DNA of 39,420 nucleotides. Source: Amphimedon queenslandica. Its lineage: Eukaryota; Porifera; Demospongiae; Haplosclerida; Niphatidae. Positions within the stretch are counted from its first letter, which is position 1, and every line of letters starts with the position of its first letter. The stretch covers positions 189,050-228,469 of the forward strand of contig NW_003546335.1 of NCBI RefSeq assembly GCF_000090795.2. The letters run 5' to 3'. The notes under the pieces were generated by a model. The model saw only the letters and a program-made list of their open reading frames with translations. It ran no database searches and was not told where the DNA came from. A program made the translations under genes and the position numbers. Shown here piece by piece: positions 1 to 9,639 of the stretch.

Positions 1-395
1 GTACTAAGATAGAGATTATGGCAACAAATGAATAGAAGTACAGTATTAATGCAGCAGCAAGATCAATAGCGCTAGCCATTAATTCCTCATAGAAAACAAG
101 AGCGAGCACTCCTGAAAGCTGTCTAAGGACACGGGACTATGGAAACACAGATGCACTTTTCCTGCCATGATTTCGCGGGCTATCATTTGATTCGCCAAAT
201 TGTGAAACTGAAAGCCCGGGAAACCGTCGCGGGAAATAATGGCAGGTCTTGTTTCCATAGTCCCGTATCCTTAGACAGCTTACAGGAGTGCTCGCTCTTG
301 TTTTCTATGAGGAATTAATGGCTAGCGCTATTGATCTTGCTGCTGCATTAATACTGTGCTTTTCTTTATTTGTTGCCATATTCTCTATTTTAGTA
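1..395. repeat. Large near-perfect inverted repeat (palindrome), left arm cut by window edge
   Basis: Bases 1 to about 150 are the reverse complement of about 246-395 with only scattered mismatches. The 95-bp centre is itself partly palindromic: CCTGCCATGATTTCGCGGGC on the left faces CGCGGGAAATAATGGCAGG on the right. Each arm holds the same short hydrophobic ORF pointing outwards (MASAIDLAAALIL...). The right one starts at 318. The left one lies on the minus strand and leaves the window. This fits either a head-to-head duplication of a first exon plus its promoter, or a long-TIR mobile element. No target-site duplication can be judged because the left end is missing. Confidence 0.85.
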
Positions 396-399
396 CTTG
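288..399 (+). other. Possible 5' exon with short hydrophobic ORF upstream of the acidic-protein gene
   Basis: An ATG at 288, and a second in-frame ATG at 318, open a frame encoding MASAIDLAAALILCFSLFVA and more, which looks like one membrane segment. A good splice donor (G|GTAAGC) follows base 399. The polypyrimidine-AG acceptor at 551-553 precedes the start codon of the next gene by six bases. Joining 399 to 554 puts the hydrophobic frame into a stop (GAA TAA) after 28 residues counted from 318. So this is either 5' UTR carrying a short upstream ORF or micropeptide, or the first exon of something spliced differently. The exon lies within the right arm of the 1-395 palindrome. Confidence 0.35.
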
Positions 400-559
400 G
401 TAAGCAAAAGTTTTTGCTAAAACAAGTTACTTTCTCTTCTTGTACAGCTGTACTGATACTTCACTCTATCTTTTGCAATCTCATTGCTGTAGTGAGGATT
501 TATAAAGTGAGCTACTTGCTTTTATTGTTAAAATGATTATTATTTTCTTTTAGAATAAC

Positions 560-2620
560 ATGATTAGACTACTGAGGAAGAAGAACACAGGGAGGAGGGT
601 AGAACCAGATGAGCCTAAGAACTCACTTCCTCAGATTGGTCCTCAGTCAAGGATGACTGAAGCAGCAATGTCTTCAGGCTTTCACTCACCATCCCAGCTC
701 CTTGCTAGATCCGATACTCATCAGATGCAAGTGCCTCGTGAAGTACTTTCCGGCTCTCCCTTGCAGCAAGGAGGAGTTCGTCCAGTCCATCAGGGTCTGG
801 TTTTTAATGGGCACCCAAGAAGAGTGTTGCCATCTATTGATCTCTCTCAAGAAAGAGGTGATCCCGGTAAACTCGAAGTATCAGCAGTTGTCATGGCAAA
901 TGATCGCTTTAAATATGCCGGCTCTCGATCCATATGTGACCGCTACTCTCTGAATATTTGTAACAGGAACTACAGACTACCTTCTATCACTCAATCTCTT
1001 CCTACAAGGAACTATTCTCCTCCAGTTCCTGAATACATTCCTTTCCCTAATCAATCTTCAGTGCTTCCTCCCATCATTGAAAATACGGTTGACAATGATG
1101 AAGAGCAAGAGCTCGAGGACGAGGAAATAGAAGAGGATCAAGATGAGTCCGTACAAGAGAGCAACTCCATGAGCTGCCAAGAAGAAGAAGAAGACAATGC
1201 TCCAGAATCGGAGAATCCTGATGAATACGTGTACATTGTAAAGGAAACTGGATTCTCTAGAGCAGTTATGAAAGTGAAGAGGTCTGAGCTGCAGAGTAGA
1301 GAGAATGAGTCCTTGAATAATGCTATAGATGGGAGTGAGCTACTACCGGAATATGCTGCCACACCGGCTTCACCTTGTCCAGCTCGTCCCCGTTCATCAA
1401 TAGTTCGTAACAATAAGAGTTGTAGTAAGAGACGCAAGTATCGTTGCTCTGTACGACCGTCACTACCAACCATCCCAGAGGATGAGGTAGTGCATCATGT
1501 ATCAGCACATCCAGTGAGACGTGCAACGATTGATACCATATCAGAAGAGGAGGAGGAGGAGGAGGAGATGCTAGAGGTGTACAATGAACTGGAGAATATA
1601 TTGGATTTATATGAGAACCTCGTGGATGATGATAACTATGAAGAAGATGAGGATGATATGGAGATCAAAGACTGTGAATCAGACGAACAAAAGAGCGATG
1701 AAGAATTATCGAGTGAGGGTGAGTCTTCAAGTGAATCATTGAGCGATGAAGAGTCCTCATTGACAGAAGAAGAGGAAGAGTACATTACTGCTAATGAGGA
1801 GAATGAAGAGGCTGACATTGAACGAAAGAACAAAAATGACACTGTTCCCTTCAGCATAGAAGCAGATCTGATAGCTATCAATGAACAAGTGGAAGAGGAA
1901 CAATCAATCATTACCAATGAAGAAGATGTTGATGAAACAGATGATACTAGCTTACTTGAGTCAGAGGCTCATGACATATCAAACAAGATTGAGAGCTTAC
2001 TGGAATCCATTGTAGGCTGTCTAGTAGATACCAGTAATGATGAGAAATGTACGAGTGATGCTACTGAGATAGACAATGACTCTAAGACTGAAGAGGAGGG
2101 TGTTTATATTGCTGTTAGGATGGAAGAGTACAATGGAGGAGATGATTACACTACAGAAGAGAATAACGAGGAGAATGACCACGAGAAACAAGAAATAGAC
2201 AAAATGATTGACGATGAGAAAATGATTGAAGTAAAGCAGTTCATAGAAAGGGATGACAATGAGGAAAGCATTGAATACAGTTTGGTGCTACTGAATGACG
2301 ATAGTAACATTTCAGTAATCATTAATAACACTGCATCTGAGTCTGAAATTGAAGAAATCGAATTGATAGATGTGTCTTTAGAGCACAATGATACATTCGA
2401 CGCTACAAAAGAAGATAATGAAGAGATGAATGATGACGATGATGATGATACAAGTCTAAAAACAGAAGTGTTATCCTGTGGTCCAGTTACTAGAGATAAT
2501 GAAGACACTCGTACTAATATAAAGGAAAGAGGGAGACGCCGTAAGATCTCACTCAAGCCAGTGCGACGTTTACTGTCTAAAATCAAAAAGAGAATGAAGT
2601 CCTTATTCAAATCTGCTTAG
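560..2620 (+). CDS. Unrecognised very acidic, low-complexity 686-aa protein
   Basis: One uninterrupted frame of 686 codons; the ATG follows a splice acceptor (TTTTCTTTTAG at 543-553), so the gene probably has a non-coding first exon. I do not recognise a family. The N-terminus is basic (MIRLLRKKNTGRR). Residues about 20-170 are Pro/Ser-rich. From about residue 175 to 650 the chain is dominated by Glu, Asp and Ser with runs such as EEEEEEEE (GAG repeats near 1545-1570), interrupted by short basic stretches (RNNKSCSKRRKYRCSVR). The last 30 residues are strongly basic (KERGRRRKISLKPVRRLLSKIKK). No signal peptide, membrane segment or zinc motif is seen. The composition suggests a disordered, charge-patterned protein (nuclear, histone- or RNA-binding, or mineral-associated), but that is inference. 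The rapidly varying repeats suggest a fast-evolving, perhaps lineage-restricted gene. Confidence 0.75.
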   Translation: MIRLLRKKNTGRRVEPDEPKNSLPQIGPQSRMTEAAMSSGFHSPSQLLARSDTHQMQVPREVLSGSPLQQGGVRPVHQGLVFNGHPRRVLPSIDLSQERGDPGKLEVSAVVMANDRFKYAGSRSICDRYSLNICNRNYRLPSITQSLPTRNYSPPVPEYIPFPNQSSVLPPIIENTVDNDEEQELEDEEIEEDQDESVQESNSMSCQEEEEDNAPESENPDEYVYIVKETGFSRAVMKVKRSELQSRENESLNNAIDGSELLPEYAATPASPCPARPRSSIVRNNKSCSKRRKYRCSVRPSLPTIPEDEVVHHVSAHPVRRATIDTISEEEEEEEEMLEVYNELENILDLYENLVDDDNYEEDEDDMEIKDCESDEQKSDEELSSEGESSSESLSDEESSLTEEEEEYITANEENEEADIERKNKNDTVPFSIEADLIAINEQVEEEQSIITNEEDVDETDDTSLLESEAHDISNKIESLLESIVGCLVDTSNDEKCTSDATEIDNDSKTEEEGVYIAVRMEEYNGGDDYTTEENNEENDHEKQEIDKMIDDEKMIEVKQFIERDDNEESIEYSLVLLNDDSNISVIINNTASESEIEEIELIDVSLEHNDTFDATKEDNEEMNDDDDDDTSLKTEVLSCGPVTRDNEDTRTNIKERGRRRKISLKPVRRLLSKIKKRMKSLFKSA

Positions 2621-2942
2621 CAAACAATGACAATTACTACTGTATAATAATGACACATTTGTGCATACACATAATTAATATTACTTAATAATGCTGCTCA
2701 ATCAATTACAATAAAATTATTCTAAAATTTAATTCAATTTTATTTACGAATATCGAACCCAGCCCCAATAACAATCGGTTCAGGAAAAAACTAAAATTAT
2801 GTTCAAAAAGTTTACATCAATAACCACAACTAAAAAAAATCAAGCTAAATACAGCAAAAAGCGCTAAAAAACAAAATGACTACAGTTCAATAAAACAAAA
2901 CAAATTATTGTTGTGTTTCTGAGTAAATTGGCATTGAGAGGT
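2621..2942. terminator. Convergent 3' ends of the acidic-protein and NOX genes
   Basis: The stretch holds an AATAAA on the plus strand at 2710-2715, 90 bases after the acidic-protein stop. It also holds AATAAA on the minus strand (TTTATT at 2739-2744), about 200 bases past the NOX stop. The two signals point at each other 24 bases apart, so the two transcripts should end within, or slightly overlap, the same 50-bp interval. Nothing else coding is seen here. Confidence 0.6.
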
Positions 2943-5900
2943 TTAGAAATTCTCTTTGTTGTAGTAAAAACGAGCTCCAGCGGATCCGCCTTTCTTGGTA
3001 AAAGCGTTACACTGCTTGTGTAGATTATGTGACAGAACTGATGGGCCACAGAAAAATACACCAACATCAGTACTAGACAATGAAGAAAAGGCAATTATCA
3101 CATTTATAATGGAAAATGAACTTTTTACATTTATATTAATGCTAGTATTATGCTATTAAAAATTAAAATTTACAATTATTTTATTAGCACACATCTAATT
3201 ATAGTTTTGAATTTTTTTACAAATTTATTACGAGCGTATACCGCATATAATTATAGTTTACTTTGGATGAGCAAGTGCAACTTTTTCAAATATTTTCTCC
3301 CATTCAGGCCGCCCAAATGTAGTCTCCGCTCTAAGGCCAGTGATAGCATCCACCATGTCATCAGTAGCATGTTCGGCCGTCACTCTACCTTCGTTTAACA
3401 TCAAATAGAATGCCTAATTACGATAATGCATTTTAAAATAAACAAGCAAAAATTAAATCATTATTAAAGCAATAGTATTGCATCTATAGTATTTTCACTT
3501 GTTGTGTAGAAATTTTGAACTAATTTTGATTTTTAAAGGAATTAATAAAATGGCTAGTAGAAAATTTTTAATTTTCAAAAATTTTTTTGTAAAAATTTTG
3601 AACTGGTTAAAAAATTGGGCAAATGAATTGGCCAAATTTTGTCAAAAATGCCTAGGTGAAAATTTTTAATTTTAATAATTTTTTCTAATATGGATACATG
3701 TTTTTATGCTGTTTCTAAATTTATAGCCGATTTTGATCAAAATTAGATTTTTTATGAATATTTAAAGTTGCTCAAAAATCGGACAAAAGTCCCTGTACTA
3801 TAGTACAGGGTCTTTGGTCAAATTTCGTCAAAAATGTCTAGGTAAAATTTTTCATTTTAATAATTTTTTCTGATATGGATACATGTTCTTATGTTGTTTC
3901 TAAATTTTCAGCTAATTTCGATCAAAATTAAATTTTTTACAAATATCTAAAGTTGCTCAAAAATCTGACAAAAGTTCCTGTACTATAGCACAGGGTCTTT
4001 GGCCAAATTTTGTCAAAAATGGCTAAGTGAAAACTTTACATTTTCTAATACATAATAAAGTTATAAAAACATAAAGTGAATAGTGCATATGCGAGCATAT
4101 TAAAGGGCCTCACTTGATTGTCCTTCCATCCTCTAGTCAAATAGATCCAACTGGTCAGGAAGTCATCAATCCCTTTATCAATGAGCTGCTGCTCAAGCTC
4201 TTGGAAGAGATTAGCAAACCATTCGAAGGCGTAAGTCTCGGGACAAATCCAAACAAAGTACAACTTCTTCAAGACGAGCCCGCTACCCTCCTCTGTTATA
4301 CGGTAATAGAGAGACTTGAGAACAGAAGCAAACGGGGTCACACCAATACCGGCACCAACAAGCAAGGCTACAGGGTGCTCAAAGGCATCCTTGGAGACAT
4401 AGGGAGAGAGGGGGGAACAGGGTGAAGGTGAAATAATTTTTATAAGTCAAAGGGAGGGGGAGGGTAAAACAAAGAGGTTGAGAAAGTGGGAGTGAAATTG
4501 TAAGGAATTTACTATGCATGAAATGACTAACATACCTCGCTAGCTGTGCCAAATGGGCCATCAATATAAATACTGGAATAAGAGATACCAGTGAGTGGAT
4601 AATCAATTGTAATGTATGGAGTTACCTTGGGAGCTCCCAGGACTGCTGGAAATCATTACGATTCATTCCAAGCTTGTCAGCTATTCCTCCTATTATTGTA
4701 AAATACAATATATACTTAGTTTTCAGTGACAATAAATATTATATTAACAGTATAGCAAATGTGTAATAGCAATAGTGAGATACCGACTTTTATCTATCAA
4801 GGAAGAGGGACAAATCCACTCTCTCAAAGAGACCATTCAATTTACAATTAAATAAACATTATCTTATAGTCTTGTAAGGCTTTCTTATTTACTACGATCA
4901 TAATAAGTCTTCATGGACTATCTCCTATTTGTTATCATACATGATAGAGTACTATAGCAACTTCTCTTATAGGGAAATAAATTTTCAATAATTATGTTCA
5001 CATAGTTAAGAAGCTACATGTACATGTACATGCACTGCATGAGTGTTATGTGCGTAACTGACTCGTCCAGTCTCCAAGTATTCTAATGTGAACGCTGAAG
5101 TAGTCCTCCTCGGGAGCTGATGTCAGTGTGAAAGGATGCCACTCAAACCATGCAACGGAAGGACAGTTGACAAACACGTACTAGAAAAAGAATAAACTTA
5201 AACTGTGTACATAATATGTAAGCAGTTGATTTTGTAGTTGTATATGGAGTTACATAAACCTTTAAAATTCCAATGTATCATAAGTATGGTATGATTGATA
5301 TTTGATAAGAGTAGACTGTTTTTCTGGCCAAAAGTGGAATGTGTGTTTTATAATTCTCATAACACTGCGAAGAATGGTTCAAATTTCATGCTACAGTTAC
5401 ATGTAGTTATATAACAAATGGTGGTGAGTGTGAGTGCTATTACTATACCTGGCCTGCTTCAGCATGAAATCCTTTCCTTCTCATTTGTATCTCGATAGTA
5501 TTGGAAGGATGTTGCACAACCTAAGCATATTATGATAGCAATAAAGTATACTCCTCCTTTCTCCTCCTCTCCTGATATAGTTACCTTAATGATGACAACA
5601 GAGTAGAATCCTCTCACAACTCTCAGAATACGCTCAAGGCCGTAAATCAGTAAACCGCATAAGAGGAACATCCATGACTGAACAGAAAGGAAAAATACAA
5701 AATTAAACAGAAGAAACATCACAGTGCATCAATGCATTATCAGGACATGTTTGTGATACTTTAAACAATAAACTTTGCCTCATGAATTCAATAACATTAA
5801 TTTAATGTATTTTCAGCATAGTCTATTGTGGATGTGTAATAGTTAGGTACACTCACGGTGGGACCGGCAGGAGCAAAATTGAGATTAGTACAAAACCTTG

Positions 5901-6807
5901 TGTAATTTTCCGAGCTAGTAGGAGCATATGCACACACACCTAGACCAACATCTTGAAGCTGACTGGCTGAACGAAACACAGGGAGCAAACGACTGTAAAA
6001 AAGAAACAGCAATCATAGAGCATGACATCATCATCATCTTTATACTAATTGTCATAATGTTATTATTGATCCATTGTACGTGTACAATATGACGTACCCA
6101 TACTGATGTATGCCAAGACCAACCAAGAACACAATGAACAACTGATGAGTGTACCAGAATACTTCAAAGAATGAACGCCTGACAAGAAATATATTTTATT
6201 AATCTACATGTACATGTACATGCATACCTAATGTACGTAACGGATGATGTTATCATTAGAAATAAAACCAGAGTAATAATGTGACCTGTTACTCCGGCAT
6301 CTAAAGGAAAAGAAAAGAGAAAGAAAGAGAAGAAAAAGTTAGTGAGAGATGTGTGTTTGTGTGTGTGTGTGTGTGACTGTGTGCCAATAAGGAAATGTTA
6401 AATATTATTTACATAAAATAAACCGAAAGCTATAAACCAATACTGTGAACTTACATGTGATAAAGCAAGCATGGATAGGATTCAATTGCTAGATAAAGGA
6501 GAATAAAAATGCAAAAATAAATACAAGAAAACACACACACAAAACTGACTGCAATAATTGCAACTAGTTATACTTACTCCTACTGAGCCATTAAAAGGGA
6601 GTGCTTGAGTAGGTATAGATGTTGCTTGGTCTCCAGGAGGGAGGCTATTAGGAGGAGAGTACCTCGCTAATCTTTCATAGTTATAATAATGAGCAACGAC
6701 ATGCATGGTACTGGATACAACCAGCATCCATGCAATGGCTTTGTGAAAGGTCAGGTTCTTGTCCAATACTCTCCTGATGCTACGGGGAACCACCTAAAAG
6801 AGAGGGA

Positions 6808-6843
<36 letters not shown>

Positions 6844-7980
6844 AGATGATAAAAGATAAAGGAAGAGTGAAAGAATGGGCAATGTGAAATATGCTGTGCA
6901 AAAATTTTGTAAAACAGTGAAGATGATAAAAGATAAAGGAAGAGTGAAAGAATGGGCAATGTGAAATATGTTGTGCAAAAATTTTGTAAAACAGTGAAAC
7001 CAAAACCATTTATATTGACCTACCCTAGTACATCCTCTAATGACGGATATGATGTTCCTACAGACTGGCAACAGGATCAGTATCACATTGAAATTAATTG
7101 GCAAAGCAGGACCTCGGGCAAAAGCCAATGCTTCCTAAATAACATAAAATAAAATAAAATAAATAAATAAACACAATGTTGATGTCCAACTAGTTATTAA
7201 TATTAATAATAATAAAACTATTTGTATTGTGTTACATAGCAATTATAGCATGTCCTCCCTTTCCTCTTTCAAGACTTGTTTATATGATACTATTGACATG
7301 TTAATGGTGTCTATTACAAGAGATAGTGGCAATAGCCACAACAGCCCTGACCATTATAGCACCTATTAGGCTTATGCTAATGAAATCATGATCAAGGCGT
7401 GTCCTTATGCGTTTGTATGTATAGTCTAAACGTTGCTATAGGATTAGTGTATTTAAAAGGACTTCAATGTGAGCCAGTTTCCTGAGAGATAACCACATGG
7501 AGCCAAAGCCACAAAAGGCCATAGTAAATAGAAAAACCAACAAATAAGGATTGATAAAGACACAAAAACAAACCCTTGTATGTTTTGAGAAGCATATATG
7601 CGCATAGCAGTGGATGCATACCTTGTTAGATCTGTATTGCTATTATTTTCATGAGTGAGTAGGTAGAATGCTAATAAGGTATTAGGAGGCAGCTATCAAT
7701 ACTGTATTGTGTATTGTGTGTTCATGTAGCTATCTAGACTGTACCTTTAGGTAGAACCGCATATAAAATTGTGTATTGGATGTCTGGAAGAGGTTAAACT
7801 GATAGATAAAAAGAACGATGTTGAGGAGAAACCATGTCCCCTGTAAAGAAAAGAGAGTGAGAGAGAGAGGGGGGGGAGGAAGATTGGTGATGGTTGCTGG
7901 GATGAGTTGGATAAAAGACTCACGAATACGAGCCACTTTGGAAACTCGTTGATTATCCAACCAGAGGGTAGTAGCGACAT
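2943..7980 (-). CDS. NOX2: NOX2-type NADPH oxidase catalytic subunit, 16 exons, 581 aa
   Basis: Coding exons: 7980-7924, 7840-7745, 7134-7024, 6793-6578, 6488-6455, 6300-6228, 6178-6098, 5992-5857, 5677-5585, 5520-5449, 5180-5063, 4689-4626, 4572-4536, 4389-4114, 3413-3262, 3072-2943. All borders are GT-AG and frames join exactly. The product passes electrons from NADPH through FAD and two haems across a membrane to oxygen, making superoxide. Visible features: a six-helix ferric-reductase domain with haem histidines H105/H119 ([10 protein letters not shown]) and H207/H220 (13 apart, [14 protein letters not shown]); FAD motif [14 protein letters not shown] at about 338; [14 protein letters not shown] motif [12 protein letters not shown] at about 407; a second NADPH-site motif FFCGPS; and the C-terminal NKENF ending of the family. 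The length matches human NOX2 (570 aa). There is no EF-hand or peroxidase domain, so it is not NOX5 or DUOX. The third loop (about 210-275, Cys-rich) is where vertebrate NOX2 is glycosylated. Confidence 0.95.
3490..4045. repeat. Tandem 185-bp palindrome-bearing repeat, copy A (NOX intron 14)
   Basis: About two and a half units of an AT-rich repeat with a period of 185 bp. The core palindromes begin at 3791 (CCCTGTACTATAGTACAGGG, perfect) and 3976 (one arm mutated). Each unit also carries TTTTTTCTGATATGGATACATG, a segment close to TTGTTTCTAAATTTT and GGCCAAATTTTGTCAAAAAT. The same family, in the same orientation, occurs near 13.2 and 27.4 kb. It fills the intron between the exons starting at 4389 and 3413. 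Confidence 0.85.
6797..6840. repeat. (GA)n microsatellite in NOX intron 3
   Basis: A nearly pure GA run directly upstream, in plus coordinates, of a 77-bp tandem duplication and a few bases from the NOX exon 4 acceptor (6794-6795). On the transcribed strand it forms the CT-rich polypyrimidine tract in front of that acceptor. Confidence 0.8.
6844..6997. repeat. Two-copy 77-bp tandem duplication in NOX intron 3
   Basis: The segment starting AGATGATAAAAGATAAAGG at 6844 is repeated at 6921. The copies differ at essentially one base (ATGCTGTGC versus ATGTTGTGC), so the duplication is recent. It lies wholly inside the intron between the exons ending at 7024 and starting at 6793. Confidence 0.9.
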
Positions 7981-8180
7981 TCTTTCAGGGAGAAAGACAC
8001 GGACGCGAGAATCTCTTCAAATAAACTGACTCCTAGTCCAAGCCCTTGTTGTCTATCTCTGCACTGAGTAAGCTTTGACGCCCACTAAAAGCGTGGGTGT
8101 TAAATTACAAGCCCCGCCTAAGACTGGGCGTGCCTATTAGGAGGAGCTAGCTGCTCTGGGAAAAGGAACGTCAGAACAAC
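7981..8180. promoter_or_regulatory. Shared divergent promoter of NOX and the Kelch gene
   Basis: Only 200 bp separate the two start codons (7980 minus, 8181 plus). The interval is clearly more GC-rich than the surrounding introns, with GC-box-like stretches (GCCCCGCCTA at about 8111 and GGGCGTGCC at about 8126). No convincing TATA box faces the Kelch gene. A bidirectional TATA-less promoter is inferred from spacing and base composition; transcription starts are not visible. Confidence 0.5.
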
Positions 8181-9539
8181 ATGTCTTTATCCACGAGAAG
8201 AGTTGGCTCCAGTCTTGTAGTCCTCGGGCACAAACTGTACAAATGGAGAGGAGACACGGCATTCACTTCAAAATCGGAGCCTGAAAGCACTATCGAGGTA
8301 TTTGATTTTACGACTGGAGAATGGCGCACCTTTGAAACTTCCCCAGAGTCAGAGGGAGGAGGAGTCTGGGAAGAGTTTGATTGTGGGAGCATAGACATGC
8401 CTGAGTCTGTCACAGGGTGTTCAATGGCCGGAGTAGGAGAAAGCACGCTCTACCTGTTTGGTGGGTTTGGTACAATGGAGAAAGAGGTGTACTATAGAGG
8501 GCTGTTCAGGCTCGACGTCAACACTTGGAAGTGGAAGAGACTTGAGCCAATCAACGATTACGACGGGCCAATGGCAAAGTATCTAGCTGGTATGGTAACG
8601 CTGGACGATAGTCGAGGATTGCTACTCATATTTGGTGGGTTTGGGGTGATGAACAAGGCTCAGCAGCGCCAGAGAGGAGCCAATTACTTGTGGAGTCAAG
8701 AGTTCAATGCCGTATGGACTAATGAGCTCCATATATTCGACACCAGAGAGTCAGTGTGGAGAGGGATTGAAACGACCGGAATGAAACCTCCTCCGTGTGC
8801 AGCTGCCTCTTTCACAAGGATAGATAGACACAGGATAGCATTGTTTGGTGGTAGGCAGCAAAAGGAGAGAGTGAATGAGTTACATATACTTGATACTTCA
8901 TCCTGGCATTGGTCTGGCCCTATCATCCAACCGTCGCCTGATAAGCCATGGCCTTCTCCTCGCTCACTCCACACAGCTGTCTCTCTTCTTGATCCCTTCT
9001 ATGTACAGCCTCCTTCCCTAGCTTCTTCCATTGAGAACAATACTAATCCAAGCGATGCACTGTTTACCAAGCAAAACCTTCTCGTCCTTTGGGGCCAGGA
9101 TACTAATGGAGACCAGCTCTCGCATGCGTGGCTCCTCGACACGGAAACACTGTCTTGGAATATGTATCGTAGAGTGTTGCCTTGCCAGGGGCGAAAGTGG
9201 CACAGCAGTGCTGCTTATTATCCTAGTCCTTACGAGGCCGTCGTTGTCACAACTGGAGGATTCAATCGGAGCGAGATGATGCTGTTTCTTGATCCAAAGA
9301 ATCCCAATCCGGACACTTTTTATTTCAAAACCGGAGTCTGTTCACTCTATCAGCTTTGTCTCCAGTGTATCAGTTCTATTGATGATGGTAGTGTTGGTGG
9401 TAAGGAGAAATATACAAAGGTGCTCTTCTGTCTACCCAAGCATATACAAAGACATCTTCATGAATTCAAAGTCACCGAAAAGCAAAATCAACTCATCCAA
9501 CTGGTCGATCATGGTTCAAAGTTTTGTTTAGAAAAATAG
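8181..9539 (+). CDS. Kelch-repeat beta-propeller protein, single exon, 452 aa
   Basis: An intronless frame of 452 codons. Kelch-type blades are recognisable from repeated hydrophobic-GG motifs and paired W/Y spacing: YLFGGFGTMEKEV with LDVNTWKWKRL (about 93-125), LLIFGGFGVM with HIFDTRESVW (about 148-195), IALFGGRQQ with HILDTSSWHW (about 215-245), LLVLWGQDTNGD with LLDTETLSW (about 290-320), and VVVTTGGFNRSEM (about 345). Spacing is like the KLHDC family (KLHDC2-type substrate receptors of cullin-2 E3 ligases), but a C-terminal BC-box cannot be assigned by eye, so the exact orthologue is left open. No BTB domain is present. The absence of introns among intron-rich neighbours suggests retroposition or intron loss. 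It is divergent from NOX and convergent with the amylase gene (100 bp between stop codons). Confidence 0.85.
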   Translation: MSLSTRRVGSSLVVLGHKLYKWRGDTAFTSKSEPESTIEVFDFTTGEWRTFETSPESEGGGVWEEFDCGSIDMPESVTGCSMAGVGESTLYLFGGFGTMEKEVYYRGLFRLDVNTWKWKRLEPINDYDGPMAKYLAGMVTLDDSRGLLLIFGGFGVMNKAQQRQRGANYLWSQEFNAVWTNELHIFDTRESVWRGIETTGMKPPPCAAASFTRIDRHRIALFGGRQQKERVNELHILDTSSWHWSGPIIQPSPDKPWPSPRSLHTAVSLLDPFYVQPPSLASSIENNTNPSDALFTKQNLLVLWGQDTNGDQLSHAWLLDTETLSWNMYRRVLPCQGRKWHSSAAYYPSPYEAVVVTTGGFNRSEMMLFLDPKNPNPDTFYFKTGVCSLYQLCLQCISSIDDGSVGGKEKYTKVLFCLPKHIQRHLHEFKVTEKQNQLIQLVDHGSKFCLEK

Positions 9540-9639
9540 TCAGTTTTTCACTTTTTTGTACAGCATAAAAAAATTTTTTTACAAAAACTTATAAATTACC
9601 TCATCAGTTTTGTATAAACACACACTCAAGAATTCATTT
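9540..9639. other. 100-bp convergent gap between Kelch and amylase genes
   Basis: The two stop codons face each other with only 100 bp between them. No canonical AATAAA is visible on either strand within it, only A- and T-rich runs. Each mRNA therefore either uses a variant signal or runs into the neighbour's last exon, giving overlapping antisense 3' ends. Confidence 0.5.

Noticed and set aside
1138-2610. Several long minus-strand frames (Ser/Leu-rich) opposite the acidic-protein gene
   Set aside because: They are the complement of GAN/GAR codons, which cannot easily form stops on the other strand; composition alone explains them.
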